Assembly (NCBI GenBank): GCA_963691815.1
Contig: OY829650.1
Coordinates: 28,139,195-28,203,194 of the forward strand
Direction of reading: 5' to 3'
Length of the DNA: 64,000 nt
Source of the DNA: Echiichthys vipera
Lineage: Eukaryota > Chordata > Actinopteri > Perciformes > Trachinidae
Below, in pieces: positions 1-11,983 of the stretch (positions are counted from its first letter, which is position 1; every line of letters starts with the position of its first letter). The position numbers were made by a program, and so were the translations under genes. The notes under the pieces were generated by a model that ran no database searches, was not told the DNA's origin, and was given only the letters and a program-made list of their open reading frames with translations.

Positions 1-110
1 CAGATTTCTCCGTTAATAGTTGTTACACGAAAAAAATTGTCTTGATGGAGTGTATTTGCTGAAAAACACCCTGGGATGATTTTACGTCACATTGATGCTC
101 TTTGTTCATG
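1..110. repeat. Arm of a dispersed foldback-type repeat
   Basis: This stretch resembles one arm of the foldback element at 9257-10150 and the copy at 3293-3490. Shared landmarks are the 'atttctccgttaatagttg' segment, the 'gtcttgatgg' segment and the 'gggatgatt' end. The copy is cut by the window edge, so only the outer part of an arm is visible. No coding potential is seen. Confidence 0.6.
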
Positions 111-1640
111 CTCTCAAATAAGGAGCCAGCAGTGTCACTTCACATACCGTCTGATTTGTAGGCCAAACTAATTGTTTTCATAATTTGTGTCCACCGTATG
201 TGATTTGCGTTAAAGTTTGTGCTCAGTTCCCGAAATCCCATGAGACTGTAGAGAAGTTGTAAAGAGAATGTTATATCATAAGAGTACTGCTTTCCTGCTC
301 AGACCCCAGCAGCATGTCCATCATACATTTGCCCTGCTTGCCTTTCACTGACCGAGGGAAAACATATCAGTGCTGGCGTAAAGTCTTCATCAGGGACTCT
401 CTTGATGCTGCCCACATCATGTGACCCACAATGTTGTTTCTATTTCAGTAGCACATCCAGTACAGCAGTGTCTTCTAACATCCATGTAGTGTATGTAAAC
501 AAAACAACCATAAGAGCACAACCTGCACTAATGACAATCACACATTAGATTCTGGTCCAGCACATTTTGATTGTGCGCTTGTTAAATGTTGTTCAAGGCT
601 TCAGAGTAGCTGTAAATAATCATATTTTGGAGAAAAAGAAAAAGTCTTCCGGTTGCATTTTTATTTATTTATAAACCTTTCTTTTAGATGTTACAAACGA
701 GAAATATTAACAGCATGCAAGAACAAATGCTTGGTATCTCAGGTGTCGACTGCATTGGAGACATGCGTATATGCAGCTTTGAAAACTGTTCCATTGATTG
801 AATGACTGTGTTGTTGTGGGTGCCTGTTGAAATGAAAGTGGTGTCTCCTTATGTACTGACTGCCCACTCGTAGCTGCAGAAGAAGAGGCTCTATAGAAAC
901 TGCATGTTCTAAACTTACCATGAGATTGATCTCATCACAGTCTCATTCATGAAGGCCTCTCAATTCTGGGGAACATCTAATAAATTACATTTATGTGTCC
1001 TGTCTGTGACATCGGGTGCATTCTAAAGCCATATGATCAAACTCTACAGCGTTCATTATCGCAGTTAAGTCAAGTTTGTGTTAAAGATTTTTTAACCCTA
1101 AAATTACATGTAAAGTGTGGCTGTAAGGGAGAACATCAACCCATCGCCAACAAAACCAGAGCCTGAAGTAGTTCCACCGAAATAAGTCTAGACTACATTC
1201 GAGTCCCTTCACTGACAGACGCGGCAAAATGTGAAATACAAGCTGAGTCCTGTTTTATTGGTCGCATTTTTGGAGCTCCACGGTTAAACACTCATTAGGT
1301 CATAAAGGAAGGCTAACGTAAAAAGCTCACCTTGACACTGTGAGGTCTCCGAGCCAAGAAATGAGAGGAAATGTGTCAAGTGAGTGAGCTAGGTTAGCCG
1401 TTTACCCGTTGTGTTGGTCTCTGACACAAACATAACACATACATTACTCTGTGACTTGATTTGGTCCTGATTGGCTCTCCTCACTAAAGCTTGATTGACA
1501 TCTGGCCATTTTGGAATTCCTCATAGGGAAACAGAAGCCTTTTAGGGTTCTCATCTTGAACTTAATTTAGGGAAAAACATCACGATACATGATTCGTTTA
1601 CTGGCCTGTGAATGTTCTCATTTGTCCAGGTCGTCGTTAT

Positions 1641-1878
1641 CCCCAAAGCAATTTCAGTCAAAAGCAACTGGACTTGGTTATTTGTCTAGGAAGACATTTC
1701 CAGTGACATCATCGGCCTTGTGAGAGGTTAAATACCTGGATCTCACACCAGTTAGCTGGACCAGTCCCAGCCTGGTCAGATGCGTACATGAACTGATGAA
1801 GCCTCTTGGATGAGAGGTGAAACGTCTTCCTAGACAAATAACCAAGTCCAGTTGCTTTTGACTGAAATTGCTTTGGGG
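1641..1878. mobile_element. Hairpin MITE with 60-bp terminal inverted repeats
   Basis: The left arm (1641-1700, beginning ccccaaagcaatttcagtca) and the right arm (1819-1878) are inverted copies that differ at one position by eye. They enclose about 118 bp containing 'tgatgaagcctcttggatga'. The structure is a short non-autonomous element able to fold into a long hairpin. It carries no transposase. The open frame across its minus strand is a by-product of the palindrome, not a gene. Confidence 0.85.
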
Positions 1879-2847
1879 ATTCGTTTACTAGTACATGAGA
1901 TTTGATTTGATGCTTATGTCCATGTCGTCCATCTTGTGAAAACAGAGAGCGCCGAACAACCCTCTTAACATCTTCCTGTTTCTTTGACCTGCAGACCATT
2001 AGTGGAAATATAATTGTGCTATAGCTGTTGCAAATGCTTTGCAAGGAGGCAGTGATGCGGGTGTTGGGAAGAAGTACACTGTACTCCAGAAATGTGAAAG
2101 GTTTTCTCCCTTGAATGAAATGTTGTTTTTAATCACAACATACGGGAGCAGCATAATGTTGGATTAAAGAGTTTCAAACTAGAAGAAGAAGAGCGTGTGA
2201 AAGAACCACAGAGGAAGAAGCCATGTTGTTCCTGTAGTCTTTATTTATTAAACATATCACCAAACGATTGAAATCCATATCTGTTGATTTGTAATTGAAG
2301 ATCAAATCTGTCTGTAGGCTTCATGCACATTTTGTTTTATTTGTGAATGTATTTTCTGTGGCTGTGTTTGTGATTGTGACGCATTGAGTTATGAAGAAAG
2401 CTGTGCTTCTTAAACAGCTCTAATATTTTCATATTTTGGATGCTCTGGAGGGAAAACCAGTAACATGTCATTCTACCTTTGTGGTGATGTTGTTCATTGT
2501 GTTTGTTCTAATTGAACTTGAAATAAAAGCCTAATTTGTCTCCATAGCAATAACATTATAAAACAACGTGTGCAAAGTTAAGTTACTATTTATTAATTTG
2601 GGTTGCACCTACGCTGCAAATATTGTAAAGGAGAAGCCTATCCAATAAAAGTCTACATGCTTCTTTGTGTTCAGTTTTGGGAGTGTATCAGAATGAGAGT
2701 TAAGCAGCCTACCAGTGAAGGGCTTTTACATGTTTCCACCTAACAACAGCAATGCTTCTTTGAAAGACACATAAAAGAGCAATATTAGTGGTAAATATAC
2801 TTGGATAAGCTGTTAGTGCAGTGAATGAGACTAATAGAACAATGCAT

Positions 2848-2995
2848 CCAGGTGGAGAGATTATATCTCCACACTGGCCTGGGAACGTCTCAGGATCCCC
2901 CAGTTAGAGCTGGTTAATGTGGCCCGGGAAAGGGAAGTTTGGGGTCCCCTGCTAAAGCTGCTGCCCCCGCGATCCGACCCCGGATAATTATTTAT
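2848..2995 (+). mobile_element. LINE 3'-end fragment
   Basis: GC-rich sequence with landmarks 'acactggcctgggaacgtct', 'cccccagttagagctgg' and 'gcgatccgaccccggataa' resembles the conserved 3' end of a common fish non-LTR retrotransposon (family recalled from general knowledge, not searched). It is flanked by AT-rich DNA and has no open frame. It is probably a 5'-truncated dead copy. Confidence 0.55.
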
Positions 2996-3292
2996 TATTA
3001 TATGATAATTATTTATATAATTAATTATTTTCACCCACATTGTGGACTGAAAAACACCTTAGCCTGGCATAAACCCATTGTACTAACAGTACAGTGACAG
3101 TAGGCTAGAATACAGTAAGTAAGTACGACACTGTTTGTGTTGATTTTATTTCTTACTATCTGGCTCTTTAGCTGCTAAAAGCTCCACTATGTTCATGTGA
3201 GCGTACCTTTTTTCCCCAGGTTCTATGTTCACCAGGTTCCATGTTCCCCGCTTTGTATGTGACCATCGGACCCTTTTTTAAGAAAAGGGTAG

Positions 3293-3490
3293 ACCCTTTA
3301 TTAATATTAGTGGTTAAAAAAGACGTTTTAATGGCATTAATCAATGTTAGCCACATCCGGCTGTTAGCGACTCTACCAGATTTCTCCGTAAATAAAAAAA
3401 ACCTCTCTCCATGGCGTATTTGATGTGTGTAAGTGCTGAAAAAGACCCTGGGATGATTGTACGCCGGAATGACACTTTAAGGGGAATACA
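3293..3490 (+). repeat. Second arm copy of the foldback family
   Basis: This segment runs from 'attagtggttaaaaaa' through 'ttagcgactctaccagattt' to 'ccctgggatgattgta'. It matches the right arm of the element at 9257-10150 in the same orientation. Only a single arm is present, so it is a truncated or recombined copy. Confidence 0.65.
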
Positions 3491-3499
3491 CACCTATAG

Positions 3500-3660
3500 T
3501 TCGGTAGACTCTGTAATTATTTAGTTCCGTTAGCGTTGACACTATACTTTCTCAAGTGCACCAAACACTGTAAACAAATTTCACACAGTCAAAATGGTTG
3601 CTTGTCTATTGGACAGAATATCCACATGAAACTCACTCACACTTCATGGTCTCGGAATGG
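3500..3660 (+). repeat. Dispersed repeat, copy 1 of an inverted pair
   Basis: The block around 'caagtgcaccaaacactgta' and 'ggacagaatatccacatgaa' recurs in reverse complement at about 6690-6835. The two copies lie about 3 kb apart in inverted orientation. The open frames that run through both come from the repeat and lack family features. Confidence 0.65.
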
Positions 3661-4850
3661 AATGGAGCAACACCAAATTTATGTGTTAAAAAAAGGAGTC
3701 GATGTCCCCCGCTTTTCACAGAGAGGGTCCTATATTCACCTGTCTGTTATTTTTTTCCACAATCATTGCCAAATTCCCCGGAAAATAGGCCTATGTAGGC
3801 AGGGGCGTAGCTCAATTACCTGGGGCCCCTTGTAGAGTCCAACCATGAGGCCCCTCGCACAAACCAACATGGCCGACCACTCACTTTGCAGATTTAACCC
3901 CGGAATTCCACATTCCTTGACTGGCTGGCCAGCGACGCATTAAGTCTATGTGCCCATGTTACATTTACTTTTGCTGTATATGAAACAATGAATAACTATG
4001 AAATAAATGTCATAGGAGTGCTGCTAGTGTCCATATTCATTTGTGTCAATATTTGTCCATGTCTGTAAATCAACTGTAGGTTCATTTAAACTTCACGGGC
4101 TTATTTCTACCAGCGCTAACCAATACAGACATTACAGAACATACATCTTTTTCAGAAATGTAATCAGAACTTTGCACATAATGAAAATTAATAATTTAGA
4201 CTGGGCCTAAGGCTGTATAAGGACAGGCAGGCAATCAATACAGTAGGCTTTAACATGCGTAAACAGTGTCTCACTATTCTACTACTACTACTACTAATTC
4301 AGGTCCTTATTAATTCCCACTGCAACATTGTTCATACGTCACAATAAACAATTTTTTTTACATTTTTCTTCTCCTCCTGGGCCACACTTTCATATTTCCA
4401 AGGATGCCAAGTAGCAAAAGATAGCTTAAAATTAACAATTCACCCTAAAGATGATCATTTGTATATCAGTTACTCACCATGTGTAACCCATGTAACCATG
4501 TGGAAAGCTGTGTAATCCTTTTTTTTCTGATTCTTGATATTGTTGTTGATAGACCAGCAGCTGGTTTAATGGACCAAACTGATTAAAGTGACATTAAAGT
4601 GGTTGGCCGCTCAACCCAAAGCTTTTATAATTGAATTAATACATTACCCTAGTTTTTTGTTTCAGTTCACATCTGTTTCTCCATCTAGTTGAAGATGATG
4701 TTCAGGATGTTTGGTTTTTGTGTAGTTGGCTGTGACCCAACATAGTATTGAAAGGATGATTTCACTCATTGGTGGGGACTTTTGTCTTCAGCCCCCCTGC
4801 TGTTAAACCTTTCAGACATTGGCCTGAAGTGTTTTCTTTCTGGCCTGTAG

Positions 4851-5115
4851 TAGACTGGAGCTGCCGGTGCAGGGAACGACTACTTTTCAAGTCAAGTGGA
4901 CCGGTCAAGTCTTTGAGTACAAAAACCAAAGTGTGATGGGAGCTGGAGGAAGTGATGTGGCAGAATGGGCTGTGACCGCTGTGATAGAGAGCTCCAGCTG
5001 CTTTCTCTATAGAGGAGTCATCCCACACATGCATGGCCTGGAGCCCAGCACTGCTACTACAGCTCACACAAACAATTACGTGTGCGAAAGGTCTACCTTC
5101 TTCCATCACTGCTGA
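4851..5115 (+). CDS. Candidate terminal coding exon, unrecognised
   Basis: A pyrimidine-rich acceptor ('tttctttctggcctgtag') ends at 4850. From there a frame of about 87 codons stays open to a TGA at 5113-5115. The predicted peptide has ordinary globular composition (for example FQVKWTGQVFEYKNQ and GSDVAEWAVTAVIESS), unlike the low-complexity frames nearby. No upstream exon could be joined, and I do not recognise a family. It could be the last exon of a gene that starts outside the window, a decayed exon, or a chance frame. An overlapping open frame on the minus strand weakens the case. Confidence 0.3.
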
Positions 5116-7007
5116 AGCCACGCCTCTATGACATCAGTGGTGTGATAGCTGAAGCACGGATGGAAAAAGGGTGCAATGAAGGATTACAACATTTCCTTTA
5201 ACTCACTCCAAGTAGTAGCATTAGAAACTTCATCTGCTAAAGTTCACTAATGTCAAACACCTCAGCTTAACAAAAACAAGTGGAGAATGACGAACAAAAC
5301 TTCAAAAAGGCAAAAACTTTGTTTCTGAAATATGGTAACAGAATCTTGATTCATATTTGATCAGCAATGCCTAGTTTCACAGTTCAATTGAAGGAGTCAA
5401 CACGTCCTTCAGCTATTATCAAGACTGTGCCCACATAGTCTGTTTTTTTTAGAAATAACAGACCATAGAATGCCATTATTGACCAATCAGAATCGAGTAT
5501 CCTCACATCAGGGTCCTGCATCATCCTGTCGGGGCTCGATTCGCAATAATGACCCCCTCCCTCTACATTATGTGTAATTATTTGGGTAAGACAAACCCTT
5601 GTTACTGTCTTTAGAATGGTAACCCTGTTGTGAGTTCCGTTGTGTAAATGTTTAAATTTGAAATAGAAAGGGATCACAGCAGAACTGAGGGAGGCCTCTC
5701 CTGAAAAGCAAAGCTTAAATGCAGGAAACATGAACCTGCATGACGCACACTGAGCACACAACAAGGTCATCCTGGTGAGTAACGATGTATTTGTCTGATA
5801 AAATAATGCCGATTAAATGTTTTTCTTATTCAAAAGGTAGGTGGCACAGGAGTGGTCGGAAGTTGTTTTTTTAATCATGTCAGTAACATTTTTTGAAGCA
5901 AGCTTATTTGTTTTCTTTACAATAGTTGGATGTGCAGATCGATACCACTCTCATGATTGTATGGTAATGAGGTTGCAGCCAGTAGCCAGTTAGCTTAGCC
6001 TTAGCACAAAGACTGGAAGTAGCTAGCCTGGCCCTAAATGTAACAGAACAAGTTAAATAAGATTTGATGTGTTAATAAGGCTGCTCTCACAGCTGGTTTG
6101 TGTTGGTGTGATGGATTGGATGTTTTAACTGATCAAACAACTGAACTCTGGTCCATGGAAGAACATGGCTCTGGGTCATATGTTCTCTGGGTCCTATGTT
6201 CCCCGGTGGCATGAGTCTCTGCCTCCGCTGATTTAAATTAGCATTTTGTTAGAGGTTACGGTTAGGGTCAGGGTTAGGGGGTAACGTTGGTGTTAGGGTC
6301 TACGTAGGTCTACTAGCCGGGGAATTCCACACTGGCTGTGGAAAAAATAACAGACTGGGGAACATAGGACCCTTTCTGTAACAAGCGGGGAACAAGGGTC
6401 CGATGTTCCACGGTCACATACAAAGTGGGGGACACAGGTACGCTCCCCATGGCTCTGGGGTTTTCCCCAATTCCTAGGTTTTTAAAAGAGAGGGAAAAGG
6501 GCAATTTAAATGAATTAATTGCTGCACACAATTTACAGATTTATATATAATATTGAACTCCATAACTTGTCATGACCATACATCGCTTGTTGCCAGTGTA
6601 AAAAGGACAACAAACCTTCCATTTTGTCATCTGTTCAAATTGTTCACCTTCTTCTAAAATCAAAGAAACCCCAAAGCAAAAGAAGAAAACCAACCATGAA
6701 GTGTGAGTGAGTTTCATGTGGATATTCTGTCCAACAGACAAGCAACCATTTTGACAGTGTGGCATTTGTTTACAGTGTTTGGTGCACTTGAGAAAATGCA
6801 GTGTAATCACAGAGTCTACCGAACTACAGGTGTGAAATCACCTTAAGTGTGCTTTGGGCAGAGCCAGGCTAGCTGTTTCCATTTGTTTCCAGTCTTTATG
6901 CTAAGCTAAGCTAACCATCTGCTGGCTGTAGTCTAATACAGCAAATGTATTTTCCGTCTTTGACATCTAACAGTTATGGAGTTATATCTGGATGTTGGGT
7001 GAAGAGT
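5116..7007. other. Intergenic repeats upstream of the 7-12 kb gene
   Basis: This stretch holds a palindrome-like dispersed repeat around 5440-5640, a block near 6170-6440 with 'tatgttcc'-type units also seen near 3225 and 48700-48970, a degenerate TTAGGG-like run near 6255-6300, and the inverted copy of the 3500-3660 repeat at about 6690-6835. A reasonable splice acceptor ends at 6973, so the next gene may have an upstream non-coding or short coding exon, which I could not locate. Confidence 0.5.
6690..6835 (-). repeat. Dispersed repeat, copy 2 of the inverted pair
   Basis: Reverse-complement counterpart of 3500-3660, sharing 'tttacagtgtttggtgcact' and 'ttcatgtggatattctgtcc'. It ends about 140 bp before the acceptor that precedes the uncharacterised gene. 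Confidence 0.65.
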
Positions 7008-10000
7008 ATGGAGTCTCAGCTGATGAAGAGGGCCAAATATCACATCATGTCTCAAACTGTTGATGTGAACATGGAGCCTCTAAAATGGCCCATAGCTCCA
7101 GATGGCTACATCCCCAACTCTGTGATCAGGAGCTGGAGGAAGAAGGGGAAGGATCATACCCAGATGGACAGTTGGGAAAACATCGTTTTTTATCATCCAC
7201 TGGATGATGAGGAGGATGCGAGCAAAAGAGTTATCATGTACAAACAAGAGGAAGAGGAAGAGGAGGAAGAAAAGACTGGATTTCTGAAAAGGATGAAGAA
7301 AGAAAAGGAAAATGAGAAAGACAAGGACGAAAAAACAGAGGTGGAGGGAAAGAAGAAGGTTGATGAGAGGAAAGAAAAGGAAGAACAAAAAATGCAAAGA
7401 TTTGTCCTCCCAAAGCAGCCCTACGACATCCAAACTAAGACGACTCTGCAGCACGAGCTGAAAACATTTGATGACGAAGAAATGAGTGTGGAGCCTCAGA
7501 GGCAAGACGTTGGCGTAACACGCAATTTAAAAAAGACTCTGTACTCCCAGTAAGTGTTCAAAGTGAATGATGGTTTGCAAATATTCAGAACTTGTACAGA
7601 AGTTATACAGGTCCTGGTAATAACATTTTGATATTTTTTCTAGACCAACCTCATGTCATGAATATGAGCCCAAACATCTGAATGAGCAAAGGGAAGAAAT
7701 AAAGTTTCATGAAACCATCACACCTCCACTCCACTACATATCTGTGCCAGATAAACAGATAACTTCCAGTTTCAATCCCAAAGGTACTAGAAAATGATGT
7801 TGTAATGGCATTTGAGGTGGTTATTTTGGCCTGTACAAGTACAACATGTATATATATTTTTTGAACATTTGTTTCCATTTTACAGAGCGGCCTGAGCCTC
7901 CAAGGGGAAGTCCTGCGGTGTATGCAGATGCTGTCATCCCAAAGCGAGGTTAATGTTACCAAGACTACATTCAGTGCATATTTATTCAATGTACAAATAC
8001 ATTGAGCCTCATGCAAGAACCACTCATACAAACAGACTTAGACTTATACTTCTCTTTATTGATCCTTTGGGAGAGAAGAGGGGCCAGCACTGTGCCCTGA
8101 GGGGCTTCATTGCTGCTGACCACAATTTCAGATGTGGTGTCTTTCAGCCTGACATACTGTGGCTTGTCAGTGAGGTAGTCTCTGACCCAGTCCACCAGAT
8201 AGGGGTCCACTCCCATCCTATTCAGTTTGTCCTGAAGTATAGGGGGCTCGATGCAGCATGTAGAGGATGGCATCCTTCACACCAACAACTGACTGGTACG
8301 CAAACTGCAGGCAGTCCTGGGCGTGTTGTACCTGGGGTCTGAGGAGGCTGAGGAAGAGCCACTCCAACGTCTTCATCAGGTGTGAAGGGGGACAAGGGCT
8401 GGTAAAACCTGTTGAAGAAGTCCTTCAGCTCGTTCGCCCTCTCCATTGTCCCTCCTGTAGCTCTGGTCTTTGTGTTGTGACCTGGGATGTTCCTCACACC
8501 TTCCCAGACCTCCCTCATGTTGTTCTCCCTTAGCTTCTGCTCCACCTTTCTCCTGTAGCTGTCCTTAGCTTCCCTCACACAGTGCTTCACCTCCTGCTGT
8601 GCTGCCTTCGTGGCCTCCCTGTCCCTGCTCCTGAAGGCAGCCTTCTTCTTGTTGAGGACAGCCTTAACTTCCCTCGTTATCCATGGCTTGTAATTAGGGT
8701 AACAGCGGACAGTCTTGACAGGGGAGACCATGTCTGCGCAGAAGTTAAGGTACTCCGTCAGACAATGTGTCATCCACTCTACGTCCTCATCGTGTGGGTT
8801 GATCAGCACATCCCAGACTGTGGTGTTGTAACAGTCTCTCAGGGCACTTTCCATCTCAGGGGACCACCTCCTGATGGTGCGAGTTGTCACCGGCTGTTTT
8901 TGGACCAAGGGGTATACAGTGGCTGTAGGTGAACCAGGTTGTGATCAGACTTCCCCAGTGTTGGAGGGGAGTTGCTTTGTATTCATCCCTTACATTAGCA
9001 TACAGGAGATAGATCAATGGTCCTGTTGTTTCTGGTGGGACAGTCTACAACCTGGTGAAAGACAGCCAAAGCAGAATCCAAAGTTTTATGATTTAAGTCC
9101 CCAGAGATGATCATAAATGCTTCAGGGGGCTGGGTCTGCAGCCTCGAAGTGACTGAGTGGATCTTCTCACAGGCAGTGGCTGAGTGCGCTCTCGGAGGGA
9201 TGTAAACACAGATGGTGATCACGTGACTGAAGAAAAGAAAGAAAGACAGAATTGTTCTTAAAGTGTAATTCCGGCACAAAATCATCCCATGGTCTTTTCA
9301 ACACTTACATAGATCAAATACAGTGCCTATAGAAAGTTGTGATACCCTTTGAAATAGTCACTTTTTTGTTTTTACAGCGTGAAATAATAATACATAAAAA
9401 ATATAAATTTTTCCAGTGTTATTTACACACTTTGCCTTACAACATACAAGAGAGAAGTAGTTTTTTTCAAATGTGTTATGTATTATCATTTCAGGCTGCA
9501 AAACAAAAAAAGTGACTATTTCAAAAGTGTATCATGACTGTCTATAGGCACTGTAAGCCATTGAGACAGTTTTTCTGTGTAACAACTATTAACGAAGAAA
9601 TCGGGTAGAGTCGCTAATAGCCAGACGTGGCTAACACTGATTAGCTTGGGGCAGTACAGTGAAGGCTTTTTTTAACCACTAATACTGCTCAAAATAACAC
9701 CAAACCTCTGCAGTAGCATGAGAAGAGTCCCTAGACAGAAAACAAAGCACCTTTTTCATTGCATTTAGTAATTGACTTGAATTGACTTTACTACCAGAGG
9801 AGCTGCTACTGGGGCCAGTTGGTAAGTCTTTCAAAACACTTCTTTTAATAAACTCCAGCTTTGCTAGCATGTTGTTGGTGCTTCATTTTATGTGTAGGGA
9901 CTCTTACCATGCTACTGCAGAGGTTTGCTGTTATTTTGAGCAGTATTAGTGGTTAAAAAAGGTGTTTTAATGCCTTCACCGCACTGCCCGAGCTAATCAC

Positions 10001-11872
10001 TGTTAGCGACATCCAGCTGTTAGCAAATCCACCAAATTTCTCTGTTAATAGTTGGTACACGAAAAACTGTCTTGATGGCTTATGACATGTATCATCTACG
10101 TGTCGAAAAAGACCATGGGATGATTTCGCACCGAAATTACACTTGAAGTGGGAAGTCCAAGTAATTTAAGTAAACTGCGGTTTTCTCTCAGGTACAAACA
10201 GAATTCATGAGTGGCTCTATGATTCATGAACTCTTGTTTAGCTTGAGACTAATACAATCCTAATTGAATGAATTTATGAATAAATTAAAATATGCTTCCA
10301 AAATCAACTAAAATTAAGCAATACAATAAATCGTAACGTGGAATTAAAGTTCTGTTCAGCAGTATGATGTGCATCATGGCTCGCAGATTTACTGGGAAAT
10401 TGGGCAAAAAATTGTTTAACACCAGGCCGTGTAACATCACTTACTGACTTTGGTGAACGACCAGCTTTTCCTCTAGCACCACCATGAGATTTGTGATTCT
10501 TAGTGAAATACCTCAACAATTGATGGATGAAATGCCATGAAAACCGGGAACAGATTTTGTTGTTCCACACAAGGATGAACCGTAAACGCTATGATAGTCT
10601 GACTTTGCACTTTTCGCTATACAGCCTCACAGAGCTGCTAGCACGGCTGTAGACTCTTGCTTATAAATTTTGGGACATTCATAAGAATAATGATCATATA
10701 CCTTCAACAAAAGTTGGAATCAGCACTTCCTGACAAATATGCACGATTTATTGATATGCTAAATCCTACTTGGGACACTTTTACACACAAATCTCAGGAA
10801 AAAACAAGGTTATGACACGTTAAGGATACCAAGAGGGTAATGTTCTTGCCTGAGGCCAATTAGTTTTTACAGTATCACCACTCTTGAAATGTCACATTTT
10901 TTGTGTTACATGTACCTTTCCACACTTGTAGGACCTAGGACAACCCTGTACATACCACCTAGAGAGCCCCAAAACTTGACTCCTCATCCCCTGAAGTATC
11001 CCCCGAAGCCTCCCCCTCCAACACCAGAGGATCATCAACCCAAGCCAGACCTTGGACCTCCTGAATGCTCGCCAATCAGAGATAAAAGGTTCCTCCTGTC
11101 TTCAACGAAATATAACAACATCAGAGACAAAACACAAGTGCCCCTTGATCGAAAAGTTTTGGAGGTCTATAAGAAGTTCAAAGTTGGCACCAAGATCCCG
11201 TCGCGCCTTGGAAAACGCTCTACCACTACTGAGCGCACCCCTGCTTCTAAAGCCACGCACTCAACCGTACAGGCTAATACTGGGGGGCTGAATCTGAATG
11301 GTGGACTGTATAGCCCTCCTGAATTCAGATCTACACTGTCCAACTTTCAAACTCAGGCCCCTGAAATTATCCATCCTGAATGCCCCAGCAACCTCCTCTG
11401 TTATGATTCCCCTGAACAGTTTGCCGAAACTTTCCTTACTACGAGTCACCAAAGAGGCTACAAGTCCATGCCTGAGTGGAGGAAGAGCCTTTATAAACTT
11501 ATTGCGCTCCGAGGCTTTTGTTCTCCACATGCCGCTAGGTTGGCCGCTAGAGAGCATCCAGTCAAGTCTTCCAATACGTCCAGTGCTGGAGTAGAGTCTG
11601 GCAAAGCAAGACTATCCGATGCCAGACAACTTGTATCAAACATGTCCTCACTGCAGCCTGGCCAGGCAACAGCACATCAGAGGGTGGTGCAAAAGATTTG
11701 GATGGAAGACACCATAGAGCCTGCCTCCTTTCACTTCCAGCATGTGATCCCAATGACCTCCCAACAGAACGTCTTCACTTTGAATCCTTGTGGGAAGACT
11801 CAGTATGGAAGGTTGCAGTTTCACTGGATGAGGGGACATGATGAGAACACGCTGCAGAGCATCTGCAGTTAA
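7008..11872 (+). CDS. Uncharacterised four-exon gene, about 561 aa
   Basis: Exons by splice signal and phase: 7008-7549, 7644-7783, 7886-7948 and 10932-11872. All junctions are GT-AG and the frame closes exactly from ATG 7008 to TAA 11870-11872. I do not recognise the family. The N-terminal 70 residues look globular (WPIAPDGYIPNSVIRSWRKK). Residues about 80-140 form a highly charged Glu/Lys tract, and the fourth exon opens with a Pro-rich stretch (PLKYPPKPPPPTPEDHQPKP) followed by a basic segment and a globular C-terminal part. No signal peptide or membrane segment is visible, so a cytoplasmic or nuclear protein is the default inference. The start is uncertain: an acceptor ending at 6973 would allow an upstream exon in the same frame, adding at least 11 residues. 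AATAAA follows at 11978. Clean splicing across four exons argues strongly for a real gene. Confidence 0.75.
8035..9290 (-). pseudogene. Decayed non-LTR retrotransposon (LINE) in intron 3
   Basis: Read on the minus strand, 9285-8995 encodes part of an AP-endonuclease domain (IISGDLNHKTLDSALAVFHQ). 8908-8222 encodes the linker before the reverse transcriptase (PNYKPWITREVKAVLNKKK). A different frame at 8273-8050 gives RT motifs (LNRMGVDPYLVDWVRDYL and APQGTVLAPLL). The YADD catalytic box is missing: sequence jumps from the APQG motif to a short tail with 'ggatcaataaag', so the end of RT and the C-terminal part are deleted. Frameshifts break the coding region. Motifs fit the jockey/CR1/L2-like LINE group; the exact clade cannot be set here. 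It lies antisense within the host gene's 3-kb third intron. Confidence 0.85.
9257..10150. mobile_element. Foldback DNA element with arms of about 250-450 bp
   Basis: The left arm (about 9257-9735) and right arm (about 9893-10150) are inverted copies. They share the ends (aagtgtaatt ... atcatcccatgg), 'aactattaac', 'ctgcagtagcatg' and 'aaccactaatactgctcaaa'. The inner spacer is about 157 bp. The left arm is lengthened by a separate insertion at 9319-9555. Partial copies occur at 1-110 and 3293-3490. No transposase is encoded, so it is a non-autonomous element of unassigned superfamily. Confidence 0.8.
9319..9555. mobile_element. Nested MITE flanked by TA, inside the foldback arm
   Basis: Terminal inverted repeats begin 'cagtgcctatagaaagt' at 9321 and end with its inverse at 9554. 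The element is bounded by TA on both sides, and the matching foldback arm at 10040-10110 lacks it. TA duplication suggests the Tc1/mariner superfamily. The internal sequence is palindromic and non-coding. Confidence 0.75.
10420..10560. repeat. Common fish dispersed repeat ('gctagcaccaccatgag' family)
   Basis: 'ctctagcaccaccatgag' followed by 'gatttgtgattcttagtgaa' matches, with divergence, the copy at 17150-17310. It is non-coding and lies in intron 3 of the uncharacterised gene. Confidence 0.6.
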
Positions 11873-11977
11873 GGCCGAGGATTCTGCTCATAAAGTTGAC
11901 TTTGTACCATAACAATAAGTCTTCTTACCAACTGGCCAGCTTGTGAGCCATTTCATTATGAGGTTATTTGGTCAAAC

Positions 11978-11983
11978 AATAAA
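11978..11983 (+). promoter_or_regulatory. Polyadenylation signal AATAAA
   Basis: AATAAA lies about 105 bp after the stop codon of the 7008-11872 gene and is the first canonical signal downstream. It would give a short 3' UTR. This is a positional inference; no transcript evidence is available. Confidence 0.55.

Larger units (their letters stand above)
1..4850. other. Gene-poor, repeat-bearing left flank
   Basis: Apart from the repeats listed separately, no exon with convincing splice signals and protein-like composition is visible here. AATAAA-type signals near 2523 and 2644 could mark the 3' end of a plus-strand transcript that starts outside the window, but no coding sequence supports this. 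The short open frames look like chance frames, some inside hairpin repeats. Confidence 0.5.

Noticed and set aside
6255..6300. TTAGGG-like units considered as an interstitial telomere
   Set aside because: Only a few imperfect units are present, too short and irregular to be a telomeric array.
7080..7505. 141-codon minus-strand frame rich in Leu and Phe
   Set aside because: It is the mirror of the Glu/Lys-coding first exon of the plus-strand gene; its hydrophobic content comes from purine-rich codons on the other strand.
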